In this document: positions 35,331 to 48,131 of the stretch, piece by piece
Position numbering within the stretch: the first letter of the stretch is position 1
Layout: each line of letters opens with the position of its first letter
DNA from: Chinchilla lanigera
Taxonomy: Eukaryota > Chordata > Mammalia > Rodentia > Chinchillidae
Assembly (NCBI RefSeq): GCF_000276665.1
Contig: NW_004955446.1
Coordinates: forward strand, 14,922,273 to 14,986,272
Direction: 5' to 3'
DNA length: 64,000 bases
Program-made: the position numbers and the translations under genes
The notes under the pieces: model-generated
What the model saw: only the letters and a program-made list of their open reading frames with translations
Told to the model about the DNA's origin: nothing
The model's database searches: none

Positions 35331-37262
35331 TTATATAGAAGAATCCATATAGTAACTAACATAAAAGGCACAATTAAGGTGGAGTAGAGGATTTTTTACT
35401 TTGTCTTAATATATTAATCAATTCTGCAGTTTGAAAATATACATAAACCTTAGAAAAAGACAGATAATAGATTACTGGTATGTATCTGGAATATGCTTTT
35501 AAAATTTTTTCATTTTACATATATATATATATTCTTAAATAATAAAGAAAGATTTATTATAATGGTCTCCTGGAATGTTTTGCCTTTAAAAATAAACTTT
35601 AAATTCTATTGCAGTGAATTTTCCTGAGGTAAAGGCCCTATTGTATTTAGAAAAATATGTGAATGTAGGATAAAAAAAACCCACAATAATTGTCATGTTA
35701 ATAATGACTGTATCTATGGCTATAACATGCAATATTTAGTAGCTGTGATTTGGTAGATTAACAAAAGAAAGCTCTAAATGAATCAATTAGGTTTTTAACA
35801 AAGGAAATATATTTCTGCATTTTGCGCCATAGCAATTTTCATAGATGGCAGCAATTTACAACAAGGATTAATAATACAAATTTGAGTTTCCTGGAAGGGG
35901 TCCACATGCAGAGTGTTTCTTTGCTACATAGTTCTCACAAACAATAGGCAACTATTCATTACTTTTGCTGTGTATTATTATTACTTCAGCTTAAGATGGG
36001 GACAGCAAGATCCTCCAAATTGGATATGGCCTAAGAGGGTTGAAAGAACAATGCTTCAAAATGATGCTTATTGTATATGAGAAGTCATGGTATGTCCAGG
36101 GAGAGAGTGAAGCTGAGGGTGGGCTGGGAAAGAGCCCCAGGAGAATGCTCGGTGTTGTATCACCCACTGACACACAATTACAAGGCTTTGAATCAGATCC
36201 ATGATACAATCCATGGTGATTACACTACTTAGAGAAGCCAAAAGACAGATGAAAATGCTTAATTTGCTTGTTCTCAAATGTGGCAATTTGCCTAATGAAT
36301 GAAATTGACTTCATAAAATGTCAAGGTTATCTTTTGTTTCAAGTCTGTAATACAACATAGCCTTATCAAGGATCCTAGCGCTTGCCGCTATAATGGATTT
36401 AAAATGAGGTACGTGGGGTGTCACATGGCTCTAGTACTACAGAAACAGGTCAAAATAAACAGAATGGCTGGTCAGAACAAAGGTTTTGATAATGGTATAA
36501 GGCAGAATCTCAAATACTGGTCAATCATGATTATCTCTAAACACCTTCACACGAGGCTGTAGAATTGTAGTTTATCCAGCCATTTTCTTTCATTTTAGCA
36601 TCTGTTAGCAACATGTTATATTGTCTGAATGTCCCGTGAATCCTGTAAGGTAAATGTGAAAAGTGGTAAATATTTCTATTTGACATGACAGTATAGAATA
36701 TAAAATAATATAGAAGGGAAAGAGAGCCAGTAACCCTATGGTGGTGTTAGTGATAGTGCACCGGGAGAATGTAGGATTTTGCATTAGAGCTCAGGTGATT
36801 TGTTCCTGAGCGCAGTCCTGGTGGTATATGACGGACTGCTTGAGGTTGCATTCTTATCAGTAACAACCAGAGCTCAAACCCAGAACTTTGGTACTCTCTG
36901 TAGAACACTGATGATGCCTTGCAGATTGCGGAGTTCCCAAAGTGGCTTCTCTTTGTCACTATGGTTTCCTGCGATTGTTGAGTCCAGCTGGAAAGCAATT
37001 CTTTCTGTAGTGAATCATCTATATGGTTAGTAAAGACCTCAGAGAAACGTATGTCAGAAGTTTTTCTGTCATAAAATTAATCCTTTATTATATTTTAAAA
37101 CTCACTTTGCAAATAAAGTTTAACAAAGAGTCAATGAGACAAAGGGCCATGTTAGTGAAAATCAGTGAATTTGAAGAGAAATGTGAAGTGGTATTTGAAA
37201 ATGTTACATAGCTTTAAACTGGAGAAATAACTGGGAAGGTAAAATAAAGGTACAAAACAGAA
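35331..37262. other. No recognisable feature
   Basis: Unique-looking AT-rich sequence. An (AT)n tract lies at 35518-35532. Open frames at 35991-36286 (minus) and 36747-37211 have no domains. Confidence 0.5.
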
Positions 37263-37266
37263 AACA

Positions 37267-37410
37267 AACCAGACAAGGTGGTACATGCCTGTAATCCCAG
37301 CACTTGAGGGGCAGGCAAGAAAATCACCATGAGTTCGAGGCCAGCATGGGCTACACAGTGAGTACATAGGAAGTCTGGATATATGGTGAAACCTTTTTTT
37401 AAAAAAAGAC
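37267..37410 (+). mobile_element. B1 SINE
   Basis: ggtggtacatgcctgtaatc, ccagcacttg, gagttcgaggccagcatggg and ctacacagtgag, then an A-rich end near 37400. The antisense frames at 37152-37495 are shadows of it. Confidence 0.85.
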
Positions 37411-37649
37411 ACATTGAAGATATACAGTATTTCAAATAACTGTTACCTGACAGATTTTTTATAATGCATGAAACTAAAAGGAGAGGACCTGGCATGCAGC
37501 AGCAGATAGAACACTGAATCAGAAAAGATAAAGCTCTTAAAACAAGGCCCAGGAATTGGTGATGGGAACCACCTCAGACCATGACATTACTGGCATTTCA
37601 CTTCAATCTTAGCAGATTTTTTTACATAGACAATTGATAGAATGTTTGA

Positions 37650-37710
37650 TTTTGTGACACTGGGGTTTGAACACAGGGGTGTCATATGCTAGGCAACTGC
37701 TTGTTACTTT
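37650..37710 (-). mobile_element. ID-like SINE fragment, reverse
   Basis: ttgtgacactggggtttgaa, cacaggggtgtcatatgcta and ggcaactgcttgttac are the 3' half of an ID-like SINE in reverse, truncated before the A-box. Confidence 0.6.
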
Positions 37711-38055
37711 TTAAGATAAGTAGAAATTCTGATTATTATTTTTAAACTTAGATCAACAGGTAAGTATTAAAATCAGTAACTGGAAAACTTTTTCTTTTGG
37801 TAAGGATCAGATGAAAAATATGCCGAAATCAAAGTGGTACGCTTTATGGTTTTGATTTAGATGATGACATGAAAGCAATAAGCCTTTAATGGAAATGTTA
37901 TTTCATGTTTGAATTTCTGTCTCTTCTGGGGCTAATAATATGTGTAAAATGATACTTTCCACTCTGTACAGTGTTCTTTTTGCTGCTGTTGTTGGATATT
38001 GTCTTCAATGTTTTTCCATCTCATTGGTCTACAACACACCTACCTCCGTCTCCTC
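37711..38055. other. No recognisable feature
   Basis: AT-rich sequence leading into a Tigger relic. The 76-codon frame at 37940-38170 runs into that relic and is not a gene. Confidence 0.45.
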
Positions 38056-38059
38056 TATG

Positions 38060-38330
38060 TACACAACTATTGTGCTTTTTACTTTCTATGTAGTATGCAA
38101 TAAATTACTGAGATACTCAGTATTTTGCTGTAAATTAGGCTTTGTGTTAGATGATTTTGTTCAACCGTAGGGTAATGTTAAGTATTGAGAACAGATTTAA
38201 GGTAGGCTAGGCTAAGTGATAATGTTCACAAGATGGTGCATATTCATACATGTTCAACTTATAACATTTTAACTTATGACGGATTTATCTGGAGGCAACC
38301 TCATTTTAGATCCAAGTTAACCTGCATTTT
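38060..38330 (-). mobile_element. Tigger-type non-autonomous element end
   Basis: aataaattactgagatactc, ttaggctttgtgttagatg, ggtaggctaggctaagtgat, aatgttcacaagatgg, caacttataacattttaact and tatgacggatttatctggag give, in order, the terminal part of a second Tigger-class element (the pattern '...gacttatgatgggtttatc...'). Only one end is present. It differs from the relics at 25716 and 27950. Confidence 0.6.
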
Positions 38331-38369
38331 TGGCTTTGTGTGCCATACGGCTTCTGTTCAATTAACTCT

Positions 38370-38505
38370 ATCTGCCTTTGTCACTTCAAAGCAGCCATAG
38401 AAACTGTAAATAAATAAAATTGGCTATTTTCCAATAACACCTTATTTATAAAACAACCACTGGGCCCTATTTCACCTGCAGAATTCAATTTGGCCACACT
38501 TCGCC
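38370..38505. mobile_element. hAT-type DNA transposon fragment
   Basis: agaaactgtaaataaataaa, ttggctattttccaataaca, ccttatttataaaacaacca and ctgggccctatttcacctg follow a mammalian hAT repeat whose end reads 'ccaataaaactttatttac...gggccagatttggcc'. Decayed and incomplete; family not assigned. Confidence 0.45.
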
Positions 38506-40495
38506 TAACACTTTATTAGCATTGATTTTTTAAAAAAAAATCCTAGGAAAATAACAATAAAGTTCTGGAAGTAAGGGTATTTTTCTGCTTACTGCCCTGA
38601 CAAATATCCTACAAATGTCCATTGTTTTTATCAATACCTTAGGAAGAACGGCTACAGAACAAAAAATAGTGAAATATTTAGTGTGTTTCCTTTCTGTTAA
38701 AAAGACTATCAAGAATAACGTTGGAAAGTATTCCCTTAGCATATCAAATCAATGGATCATGATTACTGAGATCACATATATTTCATTTCCCTGATCATTG
38801 GTGGGGACCTCATATGCTCTAATCTTTGCAAAAACTAATAGTTCTACATTATATCTAGAAAATGAAATACTTTCCTTATCCAGTCACAAGATAAAGGCTA
38901 AGAAAGAAAACCAGACATGTTTACCTTTATTATCTGCCATCAGAATATACCTGGAATCCGCCCTATCAGCTTTTTACAACACGTCTATGTCTATGTGTGA
39001 ATATTCATATTTATGTGTTTATGTACAACTTTATATGCAAATATGGCAGCACTCACAAATTTGCAGTAATAAACTCATCAGACAAGCAGTAATTCCACAA
39101 CAACTTTATTTTCCTATATGATTAGACTGAAATTTTGCCAAAATTTAATGAAAAAAGTTTACAGGTACATTCTAAATTAGAATTGCAAAACTATCACCAA
39201 TAATGTTAAATCAAAATGTGGCTTACAACACGATTCTGAAATGGCAGTGTAGGAAAACAAGAAGCGAAAGATAAGACCTATTTTTCAAGGTATAAAAGGC
39301 TTATTATTCCAGCTCTGCTTTTTGTCAAATGTTCCACTAGTCACTCATCCATTTTTCAACTTGGCATGTCCGTATGTTGCCAAGACAGGTGCCTTGCTCT
39401 CAATCGCTGGGGTACGAGTTGCAGAAAGTACCACAGGGAATAATTTATCGTGCAAGATTACTTCCCAACTAATGATGATCTCTATAAACATGTAGGTGCT
39501 ATTTGACTGCCTGGTTGGTGGTGGTCCAAACTGGTGACAGTTGGCATGTGTTTTATCTCATCTCACCTTCCACATTCTTGACATAGTCCAGCATATACTG
39601 AAAAGAAGCTTTGTGATAATAACATGATGAATAGAGACTATTAAATAAAATTACCACAAATAAAACATTGGATGCAGGACTTTATCATTTTTAGTTTTAT
39701 CAGTGATATAAAATGTCTTTTTGAAGCTGTATCCCAAATGTAAAATATTAGCTGCTGCACATTATAAAATAACAAAAATCTCATCCCAGGCAAATTTATG
39801 ATTGGAAATGTGGGTGGGGAGGAGTCAAAGTTTTAAGTTAATTTGCTACTCAGCATACATTTTAAAGCTTTAGAAAATAACATATTTTAATACCGTATAA
39901 ACACTATATGAAAATAGTGCTTTGATATTCATTTTATTAGGTAAACCATACCTTTTATTAGATAAATATTTTTAAACAATGTAAGTTATTTTAATTTTAA
40001 TGACTTCCCTAGTCATTTGCCACCAGAAACAGAAAAGGAGAAGGAGAACACAATCTATCTCTGACATCAAAAACACAAAGGATATTTTGATGCTAGGGTT
40101 TGCAACATAAGACAATACAGTTTATAAAACAAACTAAAAAAAAAAAAACTAAAAACTTATAAACAAACTAAACAAGCTGAAATATTTTTACTTCTGAGAC
40201 TATTTAAATAAGAATAACATTTCAGTAGTACAACTTTGATTTCTACTTAATTTTCCAGAATAAAATACACACATACGCACATTCATGGCTGTAATAAATT
40301 TTAGGTAGCAGATAAGTCATGGCAATTTTTATGGGAGAAACATTATCCCTCTCACCTTCTGAAACATCCCACATAATCTGGCAGCCTATATAAGCAAGGT
40401 TGTTGGGGGAGCGGACCCCATCTACATTTTTGGCAGGAATATTAACTAATCCAACCTCTGAGGAAATCAGGTTGGAGAATCATCAAACAAGAAAT
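38506..40495. other. No recognisable feature
   Basis: Unique-looking AT-rich sequence. A 107-codon frame at 38798-39121 (plus) has no domain. An A-run interrupted by C lies at 40137-40150. Confidence 0.5.
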
Positions 40496-40499
40496 AGAA

Positions 40500-40975
40500 A
40501 TTCCATTTAACTCAGTTATCTCTCTCTGGTATCCTCCTCAACAAGTTGAAGACATATTGCAGTGCTATGCATGTACCCATAGTTACAGCAGCACAACTCA
40601 TAATAGTTAAATCTTGGAAGTAGCCTATGTATCCATTAACTCATGAATTGATAAAAAAAATGAAGGCTATATACACAATCGAGTACTACTAAATCAGAAA
40701 GAGAAATAAATTTGAGTCATCCATAGGAAAGTGGATGCACCTTGAGTCTATGATGATAAATAAAACAAATCAAACACAGAATGTCAGATATTATACAGGT
40801 TGTCATATGTGAGCAACTGAAGAGACAAACAATTTAAAAAGTAAAGTAAAAACAATAGATTACAGGAAATGGTCTGATTGATGTTGTGGAGCAGGAAAGT
40901 GAATATGTAAAAGGGAGAAAGGGAAGAAAGTGGGGGAAGGGGAAATTTAAAAGATCAGAATAGAACATGTATTAA
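40500..40975 (+). mobile_element. L1 LINE 3' end
   Basis: catgtacccatagttacagc, agcacaactcataatagtta, tatgtatccattaactcatg and catccataggaaagtggatg follow the end of L1 ORF2. A purine-rich 3' UTR (aaagtgggggaaggggaaat) follows. 5'-truncated and non-coding. Confidence 0.75.
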
Positions 40976-41440
40976 CCAAGTTCCCATAGTGAAAGTAGTT
41001 ATTATCTGCCACAAATATATGCTAAGAAAAATGATAAAAGAGTGCTTATTCTTTGGAATTCTTGTGATATTATTAGTAATACATGTGCAGAATTTGTAAT
41101 CATTTGACACAGAATGTGCTTGGCAGTTGTTAAATGCTAATATTTTTCTTATGTTCATTATAAACATATAGGCACACAATTTAAGGGAAAATATAGCATC
41201 AGATTGACACTGTAACTGTGATGAGCCATTGGGCTTTTTCAGATCTTAAACTCTACACAGTCGTGTGTAGTGTCTGCTGCTCACCTTTGCAGCTCCAACA
41301 TCCAGAACAGTGAGTGGCTATAAAATGTCAGCTCAAGGACTCGGTCAAATTCATGACCAGACGAATGTCTCAATAAAACTGACTTTATGTGCCAGGAAAT
41401 ACACTGGGTTGTTTGTTTCTGATTTGGTCAAGAACATTAA
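40976..41440. other. No recognisable feature
   Basis: Unique-looking sequence. Confidence 0.5.
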
Positions 41441-41445
41441 AAGGA

Positions 41446-41640
41446 CCAGATATGGCAGTGTAAGACTGTAATCCCAGAAGTATGGGAAACAGAGGCAGGA
41501 GGATAGCAAGTTTGACCCCAGCCTTGACAACTTAGTAACTCAGCAAGAGTCTGTTTCAGAATAACATAGTAAAAATGTAAAAAGGCTGGTGGTGTAGCCT
41601 AATGTGAAAACCTTTGGTTCAATCATCAGTATCACAACAC
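41446..41640 (+). mobile_element. B1-dID-type composite SINE
   Basis: The B1-like half gactgtaatcccagaagtat, cagaggcaggaggatagcaa and caacttagtaactcagcaag is joined through an A-rich linker to an ID-like half, ggctggtggtgtagcctaat and ttggttcaatcatcagtatc. Same composite type as 8318-8480. Confidence 0.75.
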
Positions 41641-41869
41641 AAACACCCAATGAAGCTTCTGTAAATGAAAGTGAGCTTTGGCTCTGTTGCTGTTCCATCT
41701 GTTTTGACCTGCTAGATACTGGCCTAACAGCAGTTAAATGTTCTGTTTGGCAGGTCTCCACTTCAGAATCTTGTTTATAAGCTTCCATGTAGATTTTCCC
41801 AGCTGAAGATGATATCTTGAACTGAGTAGGTCATGGTTAAATATGCTAAGACCTTTGCAATAGTAATGC
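41641..41869. other. No recognisable feature
   Basis: The 82-codon minus-strand frame 41540-41788 (glutamine/serine-rich, with SRSKQMEQQQSQSS) is open here but has no known domain and runs into the adjacent SINE. Confidence 0.4.
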
Positions 41870-42000
41870 TAATTATATTAGCACCTCTGTATGTTGACTA
41901 CTCCATGCAAGGGATATGCATATATATTCTTATTTCATTTTAATAAAAGTCTTGAAAAGTTATTATCACCATTATATGTAGAAGAAAATAATGTGAACAC
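41870..42000 (-). repeat. MIR-like fragment, reverse
   Basis: tattagcacctctgtatgtt, then attcttatttcattttaat and gttattatcaccattatatg follow the reverse MIR pattern. Degraded. Confidence 0.5.
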
Positions 42001-42049
42001 AAAGCGAAATGAAGATCCTATAGATCAGGTAATTCTCAATCATCACTAA

Positions 42050-42255
42050 TAGCTAAAATTTATTGAATGGTAAGTTCCAGACACTCTTATATGTAAGTAC
42101 TCTTCCATGTAAGTACTCTTCCATATGCTCTGAGGTAGGTGCTATTATTATAGAGACAGAAGGTAAAAGAGATTTAGTAATTGGACCCATATCACATACA
42201 TAAGTGATACAGGTGGAATACAAAGCTAGGGATTCCACTCCAGAACTGATACACA
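42050..42255 (-). repeat. MIR SINE, reverse, with a 16-bp tandem duplication
   Basis: gctaaaatttattgaatggt, ctctgaggtaggtgctatta, ttagtaattggacccatatc and ccactccagaactgata are reverse MIR. Inside it, atgtaagtactcttcc is exactly doubled (42091-42106 and 42107-42122). Confidence 0.7.
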
Positions 42256-43325
42256 ACCATGGTGATATAAGGAATGTCACTCTAGGTTCAGTATTAAGAT
42301 GAATTTTCAGTTTATTTTAAAGACTATTTTTCTTTCATAGCGAAGTTCAACCTTGATCCCATTTATAAATATGTCATGGACTTTATCTTACATATCCACT
42401 CAACTGTTATTGCTATGAAATTTTTGCAAAAACAATCTAGGGATTGATGTGATTATGCTGTAATTTTCTCTGATAATAATTACATTATCAGTTCAAAATA
42501 CAAGATGATATTAAATTACAATGGCTAAAAGTTTCATTGTGGTAACTGTGGTCTTATTTCTATAGATTACTTCCTGTAATACTGTACCTAAACTTAAAAG
42601 CAGTAGTGTTGCTATCTGAGAGTCTATTTTGGGAAAGAATCTGATTATATCATAAGACTGTACATAAACTGTACTTTTTACTTTAACCACTGTTGTCAGT
42701 TGAAAACTGTTTCACCTCTGTTCTTCACTTTGCCTGGTGGACATACCATAGTTTCTTTATAAATGTAGAACTTTCAAAAATAGAATACTTTCTTTATGAG
42801 AATGTTTAACTTCAGTCATATTTCCCAGAGTTTAGGTTGAGGACTAATTTGGCTTCTTTAGAGATTAAAATCTTTGCTAGAAATCACAAGGAAATAGAGT
42901 AAAACAGTATGCTTATGAAAGAATCAAATTAAAATGGACAATGAAACAACGTGGATTTAGGCAAGTGCGCATAAGCTTGGTTCAAATTTGAAATTTCAAA
43001 TTATTTCAATGTCCAGTTAAGGTAAATTATAATTTATTCTTACAATATACATTTTTTTAGTTGATTTTAATTCAAGGGGATTCCACAAGAAGGGAGAATC
43101 TTTCATAGTTAGAAAACTGAAGCTAAATGTATTTTAAACCTTCATTCACAAGTATTTTTAGTATAATATGAACATATAATTTTCTCCAAGAATTATGACT
43201 GGGCATGATAAGATTGATGACAGTAGCTTGGAAAAATCCCAAGGTACTAACAATTAATAACAATGTCATGGCAGAATTTCAGTAGAGATGAAAGTAAATA
43301 TTTAACATAAATTCAAGAACACTCA
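42256..43325. other. No recognisable feature
   Basis: AT-rich, unique-looking sequence. Confidence 0.5.
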
Positions 43326-43329
43326 CGAC

Positions 43330-43475
43330 AAATTTCACACTTGGTGAAGTAGACACTATTACTGTCTTTATATAAATTTTCCTCAAATCAAGTTTGCAAT
43401 GTGACTAAATTTCCCAGTGTGTGCAGAGCTAGTAAGCTGCGAGTTGGTATTTAATTTCAGACTGTCCTTCCCCAA
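43330..43475 (-). repeat. MIR SINE fragment, reverse
   Basis: cttggtgaagtagacactat, tactgtctttatataaattt, then gtgcagagctagtaagctgc and gagttggtatttaatttcag follow the reverse MIR order. Confidence 0.6.
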
Positions 43476-44917
43476 TTTGATATAATGTTTATGACACATA
43501 TTTCCTCAGCACATAAAGCATTTGCTTCCATAAATTATTGTCCTAAAAGGCATTGATCATTCATCATGTGTTATAAATAATGAAATTCTCTTGAGATGAG
43601 AAGAGTAAACAAAACATTCTGGTTTCTTCCCTAAGAGAAGAATTGGTATAAGAACAGAAGCAACTGCACTGCGGAGTAAGAGAATGGAAAAAGATCAAGC
43701 TGCCTTAGACATGTACCAAAAAATTTCCAGATGTGCCACTGGGAGAAATATTTTCCAAAAAAAGATGACCATCTATGGAAAACCATGAAACGTGGGATCA
43801 CATAGCACACCAGGGGAGAAACAAATGAGCCTTCATTGTCTAGCGTAGAGCTAGCCCAATGTAGTGGTTAAAGTAATCAGATTTACCTGATTCTAAAAGT
43901 AATATTTCAAAATCATATCTATGTGTGTTTTCTACATTGCTCAAGATGTTAACACCCAATCTTTTTAGAAGGCCAGTGAAGCCTCACCTCTGCTACTACC
44001 CTCTTCATAAACAAAATCCCATCCTTTAAAGATGGGATCCTTTGAAACACCTTTAGAATCCGATCCTTTAAAACACCTTAAGGAGTGTTTATGAGCCTAT
44101 CATTTCTTTGAGTGTTTAAGATGGACTAACTCAATTTTCTTTTTATTTTGAAAGAAATATTTTAGCTTATGTAAAAGTTGAATGAATGTTACTAATGAAA
44201 ATGAAAAAAAATCAAAATTCCTGTATAGTTTTAATAGAGACCCATAAAAATCTGACAACCATGTCTATATATACTCTTTATAGCAAAAAAAAAAAAAAAA
44301 TCCAATTTCAGATAAATCTTCACCTTTCCCCATGACTCTGAAGTTTCCTTCATCCTAAATTTTTCTTGTCACAGCTTGATTTTCACGATTATTATGTCTA
44401 TGGATAATACAGGGTTCTATTTTACAGAAATCCCTTCATTCTGTTTTCTGATGTCTTCTTATAATAAGACCCATATTATTATTTTTTTGGCCAGACTATC
44501 ACATTAACACTGTAATCTTACCATTGCGTTGTTTTTAGAGAACAAATAACATCAGTTCATTTCACTGACAGGGAAAATTGACTTTGATTTTCTGTGATGT
44601 CGTGCCTTGTGTTTCTAGACTACTACCTTACTTTTAATTTCTTTATAATTAATAAATTTTTTAGAACATACATTGAAACTATGTAAGATCCTGTTCTTTC
44701 CCCCACTTCCATCAATAGTTTCAGCACTCATTGTTGTATGTTATGTTTTAAGGACCACTGATTTTCACACACTTATCGTGACTTTGATAAGCCGTCATTT
44801 CCTTCTAAATTTAGTTGTCATATTATAAGGAAATTATATTTCTTCTTTTCAATTATTGGTTTATTTATTTATATGAATATGTATTCATGTATTATGACTT
44901 TCATTTAATGGGTATTA
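43476..44917. other. No recognisable feature
   Basis: Unique-looking AT-rich sequence with an A-run at 44285-44300. The pair cctttaaagatgggatcctttgaaacacct / ccgatcctttaaaacacctt near 44024-44080 is a small local repetition. Confidence 0.45.
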
Positions 44918-45480
44918 GTTAGGATTCACTGGAGGAATNNNNNNNNNNNNNNNNNNNNNNNNNNNNNNNNNNNNNNNNNNNNNNNNNNNNNNNNNNNNNN
45001 NNNNNNNNNNNNNNNNNNNNNNNNNNNNNNNNNNNNNNTATGATTATACAAAGGGTTTACCAGGTAAATTTAAAGATCTGAAGCAGAAAAGTCCCAGTGG
45101 CCTTCTGCTGGCTCAGAGATGGGAGAATGCAGAACAGCCATTTGTGCTGGAGTTCCAGAGGGTCCTTTTGGTGATCGAAGCCTGGAAGCTCACTGCAGAC
45201 TCTGGACAAGTCTGTGTTGGAAGGATAACAGTCTGAATTGAACATACTAGAGATGAACGTCCAAATGTAGTGTCAAAGACTGGAGCTTCTCTGCTGGAAA
45301 AATGTAAGTCTTCCTCTCTCTTTTTATTTTACCTAGGTTCCAAGCCTACTGGCAGGTGCCAGGTAGTTCTTCCCTTCTTAGTCTGTGGACTACATGATCA
45401 TTCACAGTCACACTCGGGACTCTACGAATCTGTCAGGTAGTTCTTAGTCAAATCAGATGGACACATTATATTAGCCATCA
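44918..45480 (+). mobile_element. ERVL/MLT2-like LTR, interrupted by gap
   Basis: Begins tattagttaggattcactg and ends attatattagccatcaca. It shares the start pattern, the agctcactgcag block (45189-45200, followed by actctggacaagtc) and the end pattern with the solo LTR at 7388-8013. The 100-N gap lies just after its first 20 bases. I could not identify a clean target duplication. The minus frame at 45057-45245 is inside it and is not a gene. Confidence 0.65.
44939..45038. other. Assembly gap (100 N)
   Basis: Exactly 100 N, inside the LTR. In related LTRs this position is AT-repeat-rich, which could explain the contig break; that is inference. Confidence 0.98.
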
Positions 45481-45723
45481 CAGATGAGTTATAACCTATT
45501 TTTCTAATAATTCATTATGATGTTTCAATTGTTCCAGATTGACCAGTTAGTGCCTGTTCAAGCTGTCCTTGTCCTTTTGTAACATTACTTCCTTTTCTTT
45601 CAACTTATGCCATGTCCATATTTTCTCTCCTTCCTCTGATCCAGAGTTCAACTAGTTCTCCAGGAAACACTTGCTTTTCTTGGGCAGTGAGCAAATCCAA
45701 AATCTAAGCACTAGACGGTACCA
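45481..45723. other. No recognisable feature
   Basis: Unique-looking sequence between the LTR and the duplicated 100-bp unit. Confidence 0.5.
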
Positions 45724-45823
45724 CTTGGTGGTACTTCACTCAATCAAATTTATCAAAGGAGCTTGAGAAAGTTTTTCAAAAATCATAAATCAATAAATGT
45801 AATAATAAATAGCCAATCACTAT
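45724..45823 (+). repeat. 100-bp direct repeat, copy A
   Basis: Runs from cttggtggtacttcactcaa to agccaatcactat. It matches 48132-48231 over exactly 100 bases with a single substitution (45814 C versus 48222 T) and no indel. Flanking bases differ immediately outside the match at both ends. I do not recognise it as a known repeat family. Confidence 0.95.
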
Positions 45824-48131
45824 ACCTTCCAGGCTGGGGATAGGAACAAGAGTATATACATTTGTACTGATATAACTTATGCACATTCACATATAGATAT
45901 ATGTATCATATTATTTCCATACTAAAAGCTATGCATTCACACAGCTCCAATTCACCATGGCGATCATATTTTTATTTCATTTCTCAAACAATGAAAAATT
46001 TTGCCTTCCGCATATGTCAATACCTTTTGCTCAGTTTCTCTTTATGTAGTCCATGCTCTCATCTGCACTGGGCCAACAGTCCTCTTATTGCCCTGTGTTC
46101 GCTCTCCTCTGTTCTAATACTCTACTTAAGTGGCTGCCACCACAATGCATTGTCAGCCCCCTGGGGCGTGCTAAAGACTATTTCACTGAACTGGAAGGAA
46201 GAAAAGGAGGACAGAAGGAGAATTATTTCTTGTTTATTTTTACCACACAATGAGATAGGTACTAATAGGATTATTATTCCTATATGTCAGGACATGCAGT
46301 CCATAAAGAGTGGGTAAATTGTGTATGTTTACACATTATTTATGTATATATTTTAATTTTCTTTTTTCTGGCAAGAAATTTCTACTTTTTTCTGCATTTC
46401 TACCTACCAGGCATTTCTGTGGTGGGACTTGCCTCTGACATTTGAGATGAGAATGAAAAGTAAATTTTCTTTTTTGTCCAGATTCTCCCCACCGAATGAC
46501 CTTTAGGGCTCTAGTTCATCTTTAATGGCAGGTGGGGGAGAGCTGCTCCTATCCATTTTGAGCATCCATGGATCGTAATTGTTCCCTCTCTCCATTATCA
46601 TTTAGACAATCAATACGTATTTAGCTTCTTTAGCAAATATGTCAATGACGGCAAAGCCTTCACCATTATTAGAACTCCCTCTACTTTGTGTCTTTCTGGT
46701 AATGAGAGGATGAAAAACAGTCATGTGGTTTTCCAGGAACAGCACCGTTAGTTATGGAAGAGAAGGTTCATCACCTTCTCTCTCATGGTTCAACATCTTC
46801 CTGAATTTCTCTCCAAGCTATTTATTTCATGTTGCCACACTGATGCATGTTATAACTCTATCTCTTAGTAGCTCTTTCTTTACTCTTCCCTATGTTCCTC
46901 CCTGCTTCTGCCTTTTTCCTCACACACCAGAGATGGGGCAGGGAACCACTAAAATAGGTTAAGTATCATATAATTTTTAAAAATATGCTCAGGAAAAAGA
47001 TGAAGTATATATTTACAGAGAAAGTCAATTCATTAAAAATATTAAGTAGCTGTATAAAGTCATATCTGGATATACAATGAACTTCTGCAACAGTAAAAAT
47101 AATTTTTCACAACTAACAATTTCACAACATAGCTGTTTGGACTGCACTTAGATAGATATGTCTTGGGGCTTGACTGGCTTGGCTGATTGCATCTGTGCTT
47201 GCTCAGGTGTCTCACGGTAGCTGGTGGGGTGGGTGGGTTAGGATGCCTTGGCTATTGGATGATTGTGGCCTCATTCATCTCATTTTCATATACAGGCTTG
47301 TTCATGTGCTGACAAGTTTCCTAAGAAGGATGAAGACACTTGAATGGAAAAATGATTTTCACATCCACTGTCTCATATCCATCATGCTGACTTACATTAC
47401 ACAGTGTTAGTTTTGCTGCCACACATTGGCCAAACCAAATTTCATTGCCAAGTACGGAATTCATGCGAAAAACAACCGCTGACAAACTCACCATATCAGT
47501 ATGACAAACATGTGAAAACTGCATGTAAATGACCAGTGTTTGCACAGCATATTCCACATACACAGGACGTATTTTGGAGCTATGATGATATCACATTTTA
47601 TCCAAATTTATAAATGAGATATTTATGCTAAAAATAGCTTACCTTTGTTACATTTCAGGGAGTCTCAATTAATTCATGAGAATAGGCAGTAAAAAAATCC
47701 TTAATTAATTAATTAAATATATATGGGTCTTTGGATATCTTGAGGAAAATAATATACTCTCTTTGCTGGATTTCCAAACTAATAACACCATATTCGAGCC
47801 TAGATATCTAAATCAATCATGACGCAGTCAAGACAAGGTTAGTTTTATGAAATTTATACCATGAAAGAAGAGAGGTGAAGAAAGGCATGGTTAAGCAAAC
47901 ATAGATTAGCAACAACAGCTCCATAGGGCTTTAGGTCTGAAACATGGAGCTGTGATTATTTTAAAGTGGAATCTTGACCTCCATAGTAAGAATTAAAACT
48001 ATAGCAGGGATTGTCCAACAGAAGCTAGAATCATGGAAACTGGAGGAGGAGATACCTAGGAAAGTATAAGTAAAGGAAAGAGAAGAGAGAAACAATCTCT
48101 CTGGCTTGTTTTCTTCAATCTTCAACTGTTG
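45824..48131. other. No recognisable feature
   Basis: About 2.3 kb of unique-looking sequence between the two copies of the 100-bp repeat. The longest frame in the window region, 138 codons at 45901-46317 (plus), has no domain, signal peptide or codon pattern I can support; a reverse MIR-like trace may underlie its end (46240-46290). A TTAA/AT-rich tract lies at 47698-47725. Confidence 0.45.
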
